64,000 nucleotides of DNA from Marinicella rhabdoformis (GTDB taxonomy: Bacteria > Pseudomonadota > Gammaproteobacteria > Xanthomonadales > Marinicellaceae), in contig NZ_VTFS01000003.1 of assembly GCF_009671245.1 (NCBI RefSeq), positions 1-64,000 of the forward strand, read 5' to 3'. Below the pieces are notes generated by a model. It was given only the letters and a program-made list of their open reading frames with translations. It was not told where the DNA came from and ran no database searches. Positions 16,021 to 25,860 of this stretch are shown piece after piece; position 1 is the first letter of the stretch, and the number at the start of each line of letters is the position of its first letter. The position numbers and the translations under genes were made by a program.

Positions 16021-19000
16021 TTACTCATCATCTGATTTTTTAGCCACCTTCTTGGCCGTTTTTTTCGTCACTTTCTTTGACACTTTCTTGGCCTGTTTAC
16101 TGCTGGCTTTGGTGACTGATCGGCTGGTTTTATTTTGGCTCAAACTTTTGATTTTGCTCGATAATTCTGTGACCTTTTCAAGGACTTCATTATTGATGCT
16201 GAGTTTTTTGTTCATGGCGACGACAATCGGGACGAAGGAGGTTTCCAGTGTTTCGGATAATGATGCCAAGGCATTGTCTAGGCCGGGCAGCGGTTCGTTG
16301 TTGACTGAAACCTCAAGGTTTAGCGCCTTGATGGCGGCGATCATTTGTTGTGCAACGCCCTCTAAGCTTTCTGTGTTTCGATCTGAGGCATTCTGGCTAC
16401 CGCTGGCTATGCCACTCGCAATCAATGTACCAAGATCGCCCATTGAATTTTTCAGCCCAGCGATTTGACTGGCGACCTTGGTGGCGCCATCGGCATCATC
16501 ACCAGCGAGTGCATTGCGGATTTTGAATTCTGACTTGATGGTTTCCCAACGTTCGCTTTCAGCTTCTGTTAACTGTCCGCGCAGTGATTTCAATTTGAGC
16601 AAATTGGCCTCGGCGCCGGTGGTGAGTAATTGGGCTTCGCCAACATAATGGTCATCGATGACGGCTTGTAGCTCGGCATCGTCCATGATGGCGACAATTT
16701 TTTCGGACAGTTTGTTCATGTTGCGGTAACTGCCTTGTAGTTTGAACGGCGGTTCTTCGCGGTAGCGGTCGTCCATGGCAGCCGATTGGATGTAGGCTTG
16801 GTTAACCTGCAATATCACGTCTTGGACTGTGAACAGACGTTGTAATACCGTGGTGATTTCATTGATTTCACTGGTGGCATAGCTGTGCGACAAATCGGCT
16901 GTGGCGACTTCTTTGCCTTTGGCTTTGTCCATCAATAAATACAAGTCATTCAAATCACGCAAAGCCAAAGGTGCCAAAACGGCATTCGAGGTCAAAGAGT
17001 TTTCGATATAACTCATGGCAAAGATGTCTTCTTGACCACTCAATACGTCACCCAAATTATAAACGTCGGCGCGGTTGGCCAGCATGTCAGGGACGCGGAA
17101 CACTTCGCCCGATTCGGTGTAGGGGTTTCCGGCCATGATGACACAGAACTTTTTACCTCTGAGGTCATAGGTCTTACTCTGCCCTTTCCACACACCTTCT
17201 ATTTTTCTGGTGCCATCACAGAGTGAGATGAATTTTTGTAAAAATTCGGCATGGGTGTGCTGGATGTCATCGAGGTACAGCATGACGTTGTTACCCATTT
17301 CTAAGGCCAGATTGAGTTTGTCCAATTCTTGCTTGGCCGTGGCATTAGGAGCATTCGCCGGATCCAATGATTTCACGTCATGACCTAATGAGGGGCAATT
17401 GATTTTCATGAAATTCAAACCCAAGCGATTGGCCACATATTCCATCAAGGTGGTTTTACCGTAACCCGGTGGTGAAATCAGCATCAACAAGCCCATCAAA
17501 TCGCTGCGCTTGTTCTGGCCCAAAGCGCCCATCTGCTTGGCCAAATTGTCACCCAGAATCGGCAAGTAAGATTCGTTGATTAATTTATTGCGCACAAATG
17601 AAGCCAAGGGTCTGGCTTTGAAGGTATCCAGCGCCATGGTTTTCTTTTGGTCTTGCATCACCTGTTGTTTTAATTCGCGGTAAGCTTGGTATTGTGGTTT
17701 GAGGTTGGCATGGTAATGTTGCAAACGCTCGATGAATTCATCAAATTCAAAGCGAACCGCTCGGTCTGAGACATTGGCATGTTCACCGAGTAATTGATCG
17801 ACTTCACAATGCAGGGCCACGGCTTCATCTGCGTAGGCTTTTTTGTTATCAGTGAGCAGGTAAACGATGGCTTCGTTCATGTAACGCAGGGTGCTCGCTT
17901 GGTCTTGACTTTCGCCACGCTCCCCTTCACTTTTGCCTGCTTTGGTCACATAACCTGTGACCCAATAGGACAACATCAGCCACTGTTCTTTGGGTGATCC
18001 AGACAAGTCTTTCAATCGGTTCATCAGGTTTTTGTGTTCACCAATGGATTCCAAATAGCTGGTCATGTTATTGACCAAGGCTTTGGCCGCTTTTGAGATT
18101 TGTATGCGGCTCGAGTCTAAACTGTTCAATGCCTCATCTGTCACCAAATAAGCGAATAAATAAGCCGCGGCATTAGCCACTTGCTGCGCCGGAACTTCCA
18201 TGTCTAAAGCTTGATAAAAATCTGTCATGGCCTGTTCAAAATCCAAACAGAGGTCTTCGCTCATGGCCCGCTGGCCCAAAGCATTGATCAAGGTTTGTGC
18301 GGTTTTGGCCTGATGGGTGAACTGTTGTTGTAAGGGCTTGTCGTTGACATTGAGCCAGTAAAAATTGGCATAGGCACGAGCAGATGGATTGAACATCATC
18401 AACGGCGAGGCGCTGTGGACTTTCAGCAAGGCCGACAATATGCGACTGGCATCGTGGTCATGTACGCCTTTTTCGTAGCCTTCTTGGTACAGCGGGCTGG
18501 CATAGTCTTTGACTGTTTGTGCCAACTCCTCATCATTTAACTGTTTCAATGCAGCCATGTCAGATTCTATTTTGCCCAGCAAGGCGGCATTAAAAATGGC
18601 GTAGGCCAAATACTCTGCGCGGTATATCTCACGATTTTCTGAACTGAGGGTTTGTTGCCAGAATGCTTTGTATTGATGCAACTGTTCGTTGTCTATGGGT
18701 TCGTAATATTCTGTGCCAGATAAATGGAACACCAATTGCTCGCCTTTGGGTAAAATCGTCAGGTCCAAAGCTTGTGTGTTGACACTGAACTTGTGTTTGC
18801 CCAGGTTGATGGTATTACCACCATCTTCGAAGATGTCTCTTTTGTCGCGTAGACTTCGGATGGCTTGTTCGCGCACCGCTTTGAGTTTGGCTTCGATGTC
18901 ATCGGCCTTGACGTTGTCGTCCAGTTCACGCAGTTGCACCATCAAATCGGCCACTTTGTGAACGATCGGGTCTGATGAATAATAGGTGTTGAGCTGATCG

Positions 19001-21399
19001 TTGTCGGTGAATTTTAATGAACGTCGTTCGATGCTTTTAAGCACGCGATTGGCTGCTGATTGGACGCTTTCTGCTTTGCGTTGACGTTGTTCAATCAGGC
19101 CTTGTTTTTTGTTCTCAAAGGTTTCGTGTAACTCCTCACGTTTGCTGAGGATTTGATCCAAGAACGCTTCGTTGTCACTGAAATTACTTTCCAGTTCTTC
19201 GAGTTGTACCAACAAACGCGCTAACTGCTCATCACAACCATCTGGCGTATCGGCCAAAGCCACACCACTGGTGATACTTTGTGACAACACCGCCAACTGG
19301 GCACCAAATTCGGCCACAGATTCTGTCGCTGACAATTCTTTGATGGTCAGCTTGGCGTGGGCTTTGGTTTGGTTGATGCGGCTGTATATTTTTGAAACCG
19401 ATTCTAAAATCGCGGTTTTTTGTAAGGTGTCATCAATTTCAAGGCCATTGATCACTTCAGACAAGGCGTCCAAGCCCATGCCCATTTCGTCCAATTCTTC
19501 AGTTAATGGCTTGAGGTCTTTGACCGTTTTGATGGTGGCGATCTTGTCATGAACACTTTCCACCACGTCGTTGTAGTGCTGCATCGCTTCGGCTTGTGAC
19601 AAGAATGCCACGGTTTTCTTACCGAAGTTATCAATTTCCTGTTCTACCTGCGCACTTAAATCATCCAACACCGAAAGGTCGATGTAACGGTATTCGCGCA
19701 GTGAAAGCAGGTGGCCTTTCTGTTGTTTCAATTGTAACAAGGCATCAACAAATGGCCTGGGCGTGTCCCAATTAGACACTTGAATTTCACGCAATAATGA
19801 CTTTAATTCCTTTTCGGCCAGCTTCAATGACTTGGCAGATTCTTGATTGATGGCGGTGACTTTTTCAAATTCATCCAACACCAGCTCTGCGGTGTCGCCA
19901 ATCAGTTTAAGCTGCTGGTCAAAACCACCCAGCTCTTCGTTTTCTAACCAATAAAAACCGTCTTGAACACGTTGAATGTTTTTGATCAGGTCTTCATAGA
20001 CTTGGACACTGGGTTGTTGCTCACTGATGAGTTTGGAAATGCCATACAGTTCAGAAATACCCTGAACCAGTTCGGCATTGCCGATGGTGGACAAAAAGGA
20101 CTTTTCATCCGTCTGCGCGGCTGTGAATTCTTCGCTGGTGTATGGTGTTTGCCATATTTGCATCGGATGGATGCGCGAAGGCTCAACAGACTCCGAACGA
20201 AAGATGATCATTTTACCATCATCAAACAAAGAATAACCGTGACCAAAAATCGGACTTTGTAATTCTTTTCGTATCATGTTGTATGAATACAATACGAATT
20301 TACCTTCTAAGTGTTCATAAAACACATACAAAACATCTTCACCATTAGGCGACAGCCAACGCCTTTTGAATTTCAAACCATTGACATCTTCGGCAAACAC
20401 CTTGTATTCACCACTTTGTAGGTAGTAACCGCCGGGGAAAATAATCCCATGGTCATTGGGCAGCTGCAAGCAAGCATGCCCTAAGGAATCAATCCGAACC
20501 ACTTCATGGGTGCGGCTGTTGTAGACAAAATAGCGCCACAACTCTTCTTTGTATGGCAGCACTTTGAGTAAAATTAAACCGTCAATTTTGGCATACTGAA
20601 CCTCAGCATCTTCCAGTGATTGGTGTGCTTCTTCTACAAGCTCACGGTATATGCCCTCACCGTCCTCGGTGTTGTCTTCAATTTTTATGGTTAAATCGCC
20701 GCCAACAGTTTCAACAAAAACCTCATCTAAAACAGACACATGTGGGTGTTTCCCTTGAACATAATCTTCGCGCGTTGTTTTGTGCCACTCAAAATCATAA
20801 GACGGTGGCAGCTCCATGTCCCTTTCGCCACGGTCATCGATGTATTTAACTTCGCCTTTATTATCGGCACCACCGTCTTCAATGGCCCAACGAAAGACAC
20901 GAATGTCGCCAATTTTTTCACCAATTTGGAATGATGCCAGGACTTTTTGGTTGACCACACGCAATTGGATTAACTGGGCTTTTTTGTAGTAGCTGTAGAG
21001 CTCTGTGAATTGTTTATTGAACATGGGATCGGCCAAAAAGCTGCCTGCAATCGGCGCTTCTTTGACTTCGAAATGACCGTCATTTTCCTCTAAGGTGTAT
21101 AAGGCAAAAACATCAGATATCTTGGTTTCTTTTTTCAATCCAAGAAACACATTGTAACCAAACAACAACAAACCATTGATGCGAACAATGTCACGCGGTG
21201 TGCAGTTGTTTTCTGTGCGCACCCTGACGCGGTCCACCACATCTAAGATGGTTTTACCGAATTCCGCTTCGCGTAACTGGTTGAGTTTGATGACCTCAGA
21301 TTCCAGTCGTTTATTCTGCGTTTCTAATCGCTTGCGAATGACGTCATAGGAGCCGCCATCGGCAACCGCTTGATTGATGGTGTTGTTTGCTTCAGCCAT
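16021..21399 (-). CDS. Giant 'DNA repair ATPase' (DUF3686-type AAA protein)
   Basis: A 1792-residue protein, last in the PspA/flotillin operon. The first 450 or so residues form a beta-rich region of the kind annotated DUF3686 ('ATPase involved in DNA repair'). Long coiled coils follow (about 470-900), then a helical domain. The AAA domain has Walker A PPGYGKTT near 1305, Walker B VMLYLDDIQH near 1372, and MAGNPYTESGE as sensor region. The last 45 residues are a Lys/Ser/Thr-rich tail like histone H1 (KKVSKKVTKKTAKKVAKK). The DNA-repair name is an old database label, not a proven role. Beside PspA and flotillin, a membrane-remodelling or stress-sensing ATPase is as plausible. No signal peptide. 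Confidence 0.85.
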   Translation of the reverse strand: MAEANNTINQAVADGGSYDVIRKRLETQNKRLESEVIKLNQLREAEFGKTILDVVDRVRVRTENNCTPRDIVRINGLLLFGYNVFLGLKKETKISDVFALYTLEENDGHFEVKEAPIAGSFLADPMFNKQFTELYSYYKKAQLIQLRVVNQKVLASFQIGEKIGDIRVFRWAIEDGGADNKGEVKYIDDRGERDMELPPSYDFEWHKTTREDYVQGKHPHVSVLDEVFVETVGGDLTIKIEDNTEDGEGIYRELVEEAHQSLEDAEVQYAKIDGLILLKVLPYKEELWRYFVYNSRTHEVVRIDSLGHACLQLPNDHGIIFPGGYYLQSGEYKVFAEDVNGLKFKRRWLSPNGEDVLYVFYEHLEGKFVLYSYNMIRKELQSPIFGHGYSLFDDGKMIIFRSESVEPSRIHPMQIWQTPYTSEEFTAAQTDEKSFLSTIGNAELVQGISELYGISKLISEQQPSVQVYEDLIKNIQRVQDGFYWLENEELGGFDQQLKLIGDTAELVLDEFEKVTAINQESAKSLKLAEKELKSLLREIQVSNWDTPRPFVDALLQLKQQKGHLLSLREYRYIDLSVLDDLSAQVEQEIDNFGKKTVAFLSQAEAMQHYNDVVESVHDKIATIKTVKDLKPLTEELDEMGMGLDALSEVINGLEIDDTLQKTAILESVSKIYSRINQTKAHAKLTIKELSATESVAEFGAQLAVLSQSITSGVALADTPDGCDEQLARLLVQLEELESNFSDNEAFLDQILSKREELHETFENKKQGLIEQRQRKAESVQSAANRVLKSIERRSLKFTDNDQLNTYYSSDPIVHKVADLMVQLRELDDNVKADDIEAKLKAVREQAIRSLRDKRDIFEDGGNTINLGKHKFSVNTQALDLTILPKGEQLVFHLSGTEYYEPIDNEQLHQYKAFWQQTLSSENREIYRAEYLAYAIFNAALLGKIESDMAALKQLNDEELAQTVKDYASPLYQEGYEKGVHDHDASRILSALLKVHSASPLMMFNPSARAYANFYWLNVNDKPLQQQFTHQAKTAQTLINALGQRAMSEDLCLDFEQAMTDFYQALDMEVPAQQVANAAAYLFAYLVTDEALNSLDSSRIQISKAAKALVNNMTSYLESIGEHKNLMNRLKDLSGSPKEQWLMLSYWVTGYVTKAGKSEGERGESQDQASTLRYMNEAIVYLLTDNKKAYADEAVALHCEVDQLLGEHANVSDRAVRFEFDEFIERLQHYHANLKPQYQAYRELKQQVMQDQKKTMALDTFKARPLASFVRNKLINESYLPILGDNLAKQMGALGQNKRSDLMGLLMLISPPGYGKTTLMEYVANRLGLNFMKINCPSLGHDVKSLDPANAPNATAKQELDKLNLALEMGNNVMLYLDDIQHTHAEFLQKFISLCDGTRKIEGVWKGQSKTYDLRGKKFCVIMAGNPYTESGEVFRVPDMLANRADVYNLGDVLSGQEDIFAMSYIENSLTSNAVLAPLALRDLNDLYLLMDKAKGKEVATADLSHSYATSEINEITTVLQRLFTVQDVILQVNQAYIQSAAMDDRYREEPPFKLQGSYRNMNKLSEKIVAIMDDAELQAVIDDHYVGEAQLLTTGAEANLLKLKSLRGQLTEAESERWETIKSEFKIRNALAGDDADGATKVASQIAGLKNSMGDLGTLIASGIASGSQNASDRNTESLEGVAQQMIAAIKALNLEVSVNNEPLPGLDNALASLSETLETSFVPIVVAMNKKLSINNEVLEKVTELSSKIKSLSQNKTSRSVTKASSKQAKKVSKKVTKKTAKKVAKKSDDE

Positions 21400-21435
21400 A
21401 AATAATCCTGATCAATTCAATAAAAGTTTCATCAA

Positions 21436-21459
21436 GTCGGGTTCACTTTTGAACCCGAC
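21436..21459 (-). repeat. Intra-operon stem-loop
   Basis: A perfect 10-base-pair stem (GTCGGGTTCA with TGAACCCGAC) with a four-base loop lies between the flotillin and ATPase genes. No T run follows on the minus strand, so a terminator is unlikely. It could stabilise or process the mRNA and set different expression levels for the two large proteins. Confidence 0.55.
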
Positions 21460-21485
21460 ATACATAAGTTTTTTAACTGTTGTGC

Positions 21486-23525
21486 TTATGTTTCAGATGA
21501 ATCTTGGTCGTCATTCCTTGACAGTTTTTTGATGATTTTGGTCACAGCATCTTTATCAAAAGCTTGTCCAGATCCCAGACTCATGACCTTACTCACCGCG
21601 GCTTGTAAGATGTCACTTTTACCAATCGCGCCATCTACGGCTTTACCCACAGACAATGAGCTCATGAATTTCTCTAAGAAATCACCATTACCACCAACGA
21701 TGTCGATGTTGGCTTCTTTCAATGCTTCAGCCAAGACTTGCGCTTGTGTTTCGGCTATCTCAGTATTGGCTTCAATGGCCTTCATGTTTTCAGCATGTGA
21801 CAAGTCCAATCCCATGCGGAATTCCTCATGGTCACGTGCTTTGTCGTCCATGGTTGCCATGGCTGCAAACTTCTCTTTCAAACCACGTGCTTCTGCTGCA
21901 TAACGTTGCTCAATCACTTCAGCTTCAGCCGCACCACGTTCTTTGATCGCTTGCGCTTCTGCCACTTGGATGTTCACACCCACCATGGCTTGTTGCTCTT
22001 CACCCTCGGCATCAGCCTCTTTCACACGCACATTGGCCATACCGATTTCTTCGGCACCCGCGGCTTCTGCTCTGAATTTACTTGCCATAACAGCGGCTTC
22101 TGCTTCACCTTGTTTTTGATTGGCTTGTGCTTTGGCTTCAATCACTTTGGCTTCTGCCAAACCCGCCGCTGCCACTTCTTCACGTATACCTTCGGCCAAG
22201 CGGATTTTTGCATCGGCTTCTTTAGAGGCTGACTCACGTGCAGCTTCTGCCATCGTGATGCGTTCACTGGCTCTGTGCTTGGCTGTGGTTTCTTGTGCTT
22301 CGGCTGCTTTGATTTCCTTGATCAATTCTTGCTCTGCCAAAGACTCCGCCATAATGACTTGGGCTTTTTTGTTGCGGCTGGCTTCTTCTACCACACGCAA
22401 TTCATTGATCTGCTCTTCTTGCTCGGCCACTGTTTTTTCAACAGAGATGCGCTCACGAACCACGTCAGCAATGTTTTTCTTTTCGACTTCGATGTCTTTT
22501 TGCTTGTTGATTTCTTGTAAGGCCACTTCGCGTTCACGGGTCACCACCTCTAATTGTCTGACCTTGGTCACCTTCTCTTCTTCAATCGCAACAGCACGCA
22601 AACGGTTATTGCTCGCCACTTCGACTTCACGCTTTTTATTTTCTTCCATCACCATCACCTCTTGTTCAGTGGCAATTCGGGCAGATTCAGATTTCAAGCG
22701 CTCTTCACTTTCAATTTTTTCCTTCTCAGCCAATTCACGGGCTTTAACAGAAGCAATTTCACGTTCTTGCTTTGCCACTGCATCGGCTTCGATGCGTTCC
22801 AATTCCAAAATACGCTCTCTGGCTTCCACATTCCTTTTTTTGATTTTGGTTTCTTCTTCACGCTCAAACTCATTGGTTAAAATGTGCTGTAAGGCCGTTA
22901 ATTCAGTTATTTTTCTGATGCCTTGTGCATCTAATATGTTGTCCGCATCCAGTGCTGACATGGGCGTCTGCTCTAAATAATCAATCGCAGCATCTTCTAA
23001 AACATAACCATTCAAGTCTTTTCCAATCACTTCAATGATGGCGTCTCTGAAACGGTCACGCTCCTCATAGAGCTCTTCAAATTCCAGTTTCTTACCCACC
23101 GTTTTTAGAGCCTCTGAAAACTTGGCACTGAACAGTTCTTCAATGGTCGCTTGCTTTGAAGCACGATCACAACCAATGGCTTGCGCCACTTTCAAAACAT
23201 CTTCCTTGGTCTTATTTACGCGAACAAAGAAAGTCACTTTGATGTCTGCTCGAATGTTGTCTTTACAAATCAATCCATCCTTATCACGTCGATCAATCTC
23301 AATCGTTTTCAAAGAAATAATCATGAACTCTTTCTTGTGAATGATTGGCCAGACAATGCGACCAGTGAAAGTCACTTCTGGCAAATCTTTCATGGTGTTC
23401 ACAATCATGGCCTGCCCTTGTTCTACTTTTTGATAAAACTTCTTAAACAACAAACCCGACACCAGCAGCAAGCCAGCCACTATGCCAAAAACCCAACCAA
23501 ACATGATCAATACATCTACGCCCAT
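21486..23525 (-). CDS. Flotillin family protein (YqiK-like, SPFH domain)
   Basis: A 679-residue membrane scaffold protein. An N-terminal transmembrane segment (residues about 5-27) is followed by an SPFH/Band 7 domain (about 35-200) and a very long Glu/Ala-rich coiled coil (about 215-600) with EA-rich repeats typical of flotillins. The C-terminal part (KAVDGAIGKSDILQAAVSKVMSL) is a short helical domain. Flotillins organise membrane microdomains and usually pair with NfeD/YqiJ-type OB-fold partners. The next upstream gene encodes such a partner. A 110-base gap with a hairpin separates the two genes. Confidence 0.92.
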   Translation of the reverse strand: MGVDVLIMFGWVFGIVAGLLLVSGLLFKKFYQKVEQGQAMIVNTMKDLPEVTFTGRIVWPIIHKKEFMIISLKTIEIDRRDKDGLICKDNIRADIKVTFFVRVNKTKEDVLKVAQAIGCDRASKQATIEELFSAKFSEALKTVGKKLEFEELYEERDRFRDAIIEVIGKDLNGYVLEDAAIDYLEQTPMSALDADNILDAQGIRKITELTALQHILTNEFEREEETKIKKRNVEARERILELERIEADAVAKQEREIASVKARELAEKEKIESEERLKSESARIATEQEVMVMEENKKREVEVASNNRLRAVAIEEEKVTKVRQLEVVTREREVALQEINKQKDIEVEKKNIADVVRERISVEKTVAEQEEQINELRVVEEASRNKKAQVIMAESLAEQELIKEIKAAEAQETTAKHRASERITMAEAARESASKEADAKIRLAEGIREEVAAAGLAEAKVIEAKAQANQKQGEAEAAVMASKFRAEAAGAEEIGMANVRVKEADAEGEEQQAMVGVNIQVAEAQAIKERGAAEAEVIEQRYAAEARGLKEKFAAMATMDDKARDHEEFRMGLDLSHAENMKAIEANTEIAETQAQVLAEALKEANIDIVGGNGDFLEKFMSSLSVGKAVDGAIGKSDILQAAVSKVMSLGSGQAFDKDAVTKIIKKLSRNDDQDSSET

Positions 23526-23595
23526 ACTTTTTCTCCTAAAAAATTTTACTTTTTATTTTTTATTAATTACTTTGTTATTTATTTATGCTTTTCCG

Positions 23596-23617
23596 GCATT
23601 GCTTTTTCCGGCAATGC
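23596..23617 (-). repeat. Intra-operon stem-loop between YqiJ-like and flotillin genes
   Basis: GCATTGC (23596-23602) and GCAATGC (23611-23617) form a seven-base-pair stem with an eight-base loop. A partial direct repeat of TTTTCCGGCA(A/T)TGC surrounds it. No terminator-like T run follows on the minus strand, so it is probably an mRNA element. Confidence 0.4.
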
Positions 23618-23634
23618 TTTATTTTGTTATGTTG

Positions 23635-24297
23635 TTAACTCAGTTTTTTTTTAATCAAATAACTGCTGTCATCCTCTATATATTCGACCAATACCACTTT
23701 ATCTCCCTTCTTGATACCTGCCGCCTCATCAGCCCGTACATCAAAAATCAAACCATCGACATCATGCTCCAATATGGCTTGACCAAATGTGGCCGTCACC
23801 TTTCCAGTTTTAACGATACATTCGGTACCAATCAGCGTCCCTTTGCTCACAGCTTCGTGGGTAATGAACAACTTTTTCAAAGGTTTGATTACCCAGGATG
23901 CCAGAGGAATCGCCAATGCGAAGCTGATAAAAATCATCACAGCACCTGTGATCATTTTCAAGATATCGCCTGGTATCAAGACCGACAAAACCGACACATA
24001 TATATAGCAAATCATCCATGAAAAGAGCACCAATATAGAAACCACAAGCGTCACAGGTACACCTGTTAAGCCGAATTTTAAGAAGAAGCCTGTGATGCCA
24101 CTTAAGCCCCTTGAGCCATCGACATCCGCACCCAAATCTCCTTCAATATCAATGTCTGTATCAAAACTTAAATCAAACATTTCTGTGTCTATGCCACCCA
24201 AAAATGCCAACAACCAATAGCTGAGGATGATGGCCAATAAAACCGAGTACACCACCACTGGAAAACTGATTAAATGCGTTAAAAATAAATCCATCAT
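23635..24297 (-). CDS. YqiJ-like OB-fold membrane protein (flotillin partner)
   Basis: A 220-residue protein. It has hydrophobic helices at about 10-35 and 75-140 and, between them, an acidic stretch (DTDIDIEGDLGADVDG). The C-terminal 80 residues form an OB-like beta-barrel (GTLIGTECIVKTGKVTATFGQAILEHDVDGLIFDVRADE...IKKGDKVVLVEY), as in YqiJ/NfeD proteins that bind flotillins. It overlaps the preceding small basic gene by four bases (ATGA). Genomic pairing with a flotillin gene directly downstream supports the call. Confidence 0.85.
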   Translation of the reverse strand: MMDLFLTHLISFPVVVYSVLLAIILSYWLLAFLGGIDTEMFDLSFDTDIDIEGDLGADVDGSRGLSGITGFFLKFGLTGVPVTLVVSILVLFSWMICYIYVSVLSVLIPGDILKMITGAVMIFISFALAIPLASWVIKPLKKLFITHEAVSKGTLIGTECIVKTGKVTATFGQAILEHDVDGLIFDVRADEAAGIKKGDKVVLVEYIEDDSSYLIKKKLS

Positions 24298-24677
24298 GAC
24301 TCCTTTTTATTGTTGTTCTTGTTATTATTTAACTGCGGGTTCACTTGTTGGTTTTCCCTCGCATGTAAAACCAACTTCTCAGCTGCCCTGCGCTTGACTT
24401 CAACGGCATCTTGGGAGGCCAGCCCATAACTTTCAGCTAAATAGCCCAAATCTTCATCTGACAGCGAGATCGACAAGCGCAGCCTTTTCGGTTTTCTCGA
24501 CACTTTGAGTCCAAGAATCTGCCTGATGCGATCAGATGGATTGATGTTCCTGTCCAAGGCTTCTTTTCTGATCACATACTGAACCTGTTCACCCAAGTCA
24601 AAGGCCACTTGTGTCGCCTTGACCGCTTTGTTCTCGTTGGCCCATTTTTTGGGAATTTTGCCTTTTTTATTTGTCAT
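24294..24677 (-). CDS. Small basic protein of the PspA-flotillin operon, possibly ribbon-helix-helix
   Basis: A 127-residue protein I do not recognise by name. I place the start at 24677 (MTNKKGKIPKKW); a longer open frame to 24725 would overlap pspA much further. Residues about 20-55 (TQVAFDLGEQVQYVIRKEALDRNINPSDRIRQILGL) have the strand-helix-helix rhythm of a ribbon-helix-helix protein. Residues about 60-95 (KRLRLSISLSDEDLGYLAESYGL.SQDAVEVKRRAAEKLV) repeat that rhythm. The C-terminus is Asn/Lys-rich. It overlaps pspA by 11 bases and the YqiJ-like gene by 4. It may be the operon's own DNA-binding regulator; that is inference. Confidence 0.65.
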   Translation of the reverse strand: MTNKKGKIPKKWANENKAVKATQVAFDLGEQVQYVIRKEALDRNINPSDRIRQILGLKVSRKPKRLRLSISLSDEDLGYLAESYGLASQDAVEVKRRAAEKLVLHARENQQVNPQLNNNKNNNKKES

Positions 24678-25410
24678 CGTTCGACTTATTTTTGTCTTGC
24701 AACCTGTCCAACACGGCTTTTGCATGTTGACTGATGGCTTCAGTGTTCAGCGACTTTTCTTGGTTCGCCGCCGCCCGAACACCTTTGTAATTATTGGCCA
24801 GTTTTTCTTCATTGGTATCAACTGCGCTGCTTTTCTGCTTTGCTCTGATTCGCTCTAAAGACTTTTTCGCTGAAACCATTTTTGAATCGGCACCATCGAT
24901 ATTACCCATGATGGTTTCAGTCGCTTTTTGTACTTTTTCAGATGTTCTCAGCATCGAAAGCTGCCTTTCCAGTTCTTTTAAGGCGCGCTCCGACTGCTCC
25001 AGCTGGCTTTGTAAGTAGCACACATTGTTTTTGACGTTTTCCAATGACTCATGCAAATAATCTCGGTCCAATTCCAAGTCCACCACCTCAATGGCATACC
25101 CCATGGCCAATGACTCATCACCTTGGGCCATGGCTTCAACCACCAAAGCTTCTTGTTGTGATAATTTGTCATTGATGATAGACAATTGATTCGCCGACTG
25201 TTTTTCCTTGGTCATCATTTGAGTCAAAACATGTTTTGCTTCATCTAAATTTGCTTTCGCCTCTTCACAGGCTGATTCCACTTTCTTCGAACCTGCAGCA
25301 TCTGTTACGGCATCGGCCAGTTCACGTGACTCAGTTCGTATCGTTTTAATGATTTTACTCAGAATGTTCATCCCTGCACCGTGGTCACCTGTTTTGTTCT
25401 CATCGCTCAT
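24667..25410 (-). CDS. PspA/IM30 family protein, YjfJ-like
   Basis: A 247-residue coiled-coil protein of the PspA/IM30 (ESCRT-III-like) superfamily, which binds stressed membranes. The helical core starts near MNILSKIIKTIRTESRELADAV (residue 14) and runs as near-continuous coiled coil to about residue 185, with LDEAKHVLTQMMTKEKQS and LQSQLEQSERALKELERQLSMLRTSEKVQKA. Its partner upstream is a YjfI homologue, so the closest E. coli counterpart is YjfJ. The start at 25410 overlaps yjfI by ATGA. An internal start at 25371 would give the more usual N-terminus and is a real alternative. Confidence 0.85.
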   Translation of the reverse strand: MSDENKTGDHGAGMNILSKIIKTIRTESRELADAVTDAAGSKKVESACEEAKANLDEAKHVLTQMMTKEKQSANQLSIINDKLSQQEALVVEAMAQGDESLAMGYAIEVVDLELDRDYLHESLENVKNNVCYLQSQLEQSERALKELERQLSMLRTSEKVQKATETIMGNIDGADSKMVSAKKSLERIRAKQKSSAVDTNEEKLANNYKGVRAAANQEKSLNTEAISQHAKAVLDRLQDKNKSNDDK

Positions 25411-25814
25411 AACAAAAAATCCTCCATCGCAGCCACCACATCCAAAGCGTTCTCATTCAATATCACCAACTCTTCAACCAACTTATCGAACTCTGAATTC
25501 ACTGAAAGCGACCCAAACAATACATAACGGTCACCCACCCGTGCATAAGAAGACAAGGGAATTGAAATACTGGTGTCTAGCATCATTTCCAACATTTCTA
25601 CGCGACTTTCAGCAATGATTTCATCCTCAGACCACAGGTAAATGATACAAATCACTTGCGTATTGGTTCGGGTGATATAAACAGGAAACCCATCAAAACC
25701 CGCCATTTCAACTTGTAAAACATCAACCTCCCCGTCGATGTTTTGACATTCAAAAGTGTAACCTTCTGATGTTCTGTGTTGTGACAATCTGATGGCAAAA
25801 TCAGCTAAGTTCAT
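25407..25814 (-). CDS. DUF2170 family protein, YjfI-like
   Basis: A 135-residue cytosolic protein of the DUF2170/YjfI family, first gene of the PspA-flotillin operon. I start it at 25814 (MNLADFAIRL). The longer open frame to 25901 would run through the promoter palindromes. The centre holds GFPVYITRTNTQVICIIYLWSEDEI and the C-terminus LVILNENALDVVAAMEDFLL. YjfI is regularly paired with the PspA-like YjfJ, and the four-base overlap with pspA here fits that. Biochemical role unknown. Confidence 0.85.
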   Translation of the reverse strand: MNLADFAIRLSQHRTSEGYTFECQNIDGEVDVLQVEMAGFDGFPVYITRTNTQVICIIYLWSEDEIIAESRVEMLEMMLDTSISIPLSSYARVGDRYVLFGSLSVNSEFDKLVEELVILNENALDVVAAMEDFLL

Positions 25815-25860
25815 GTTGTTTCTTACTCCTCTGTTGCGCCCGTTTGTTTGCTCTCTATTC

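Noticed and set aside
21529-23340. Several long plus-strand frames opposite the flotillin gene
   Set aside because: They mirror the repetitive Glu/Ala codons of the flotillin coiled coil and have Ser/Phe-rich shadow composition.
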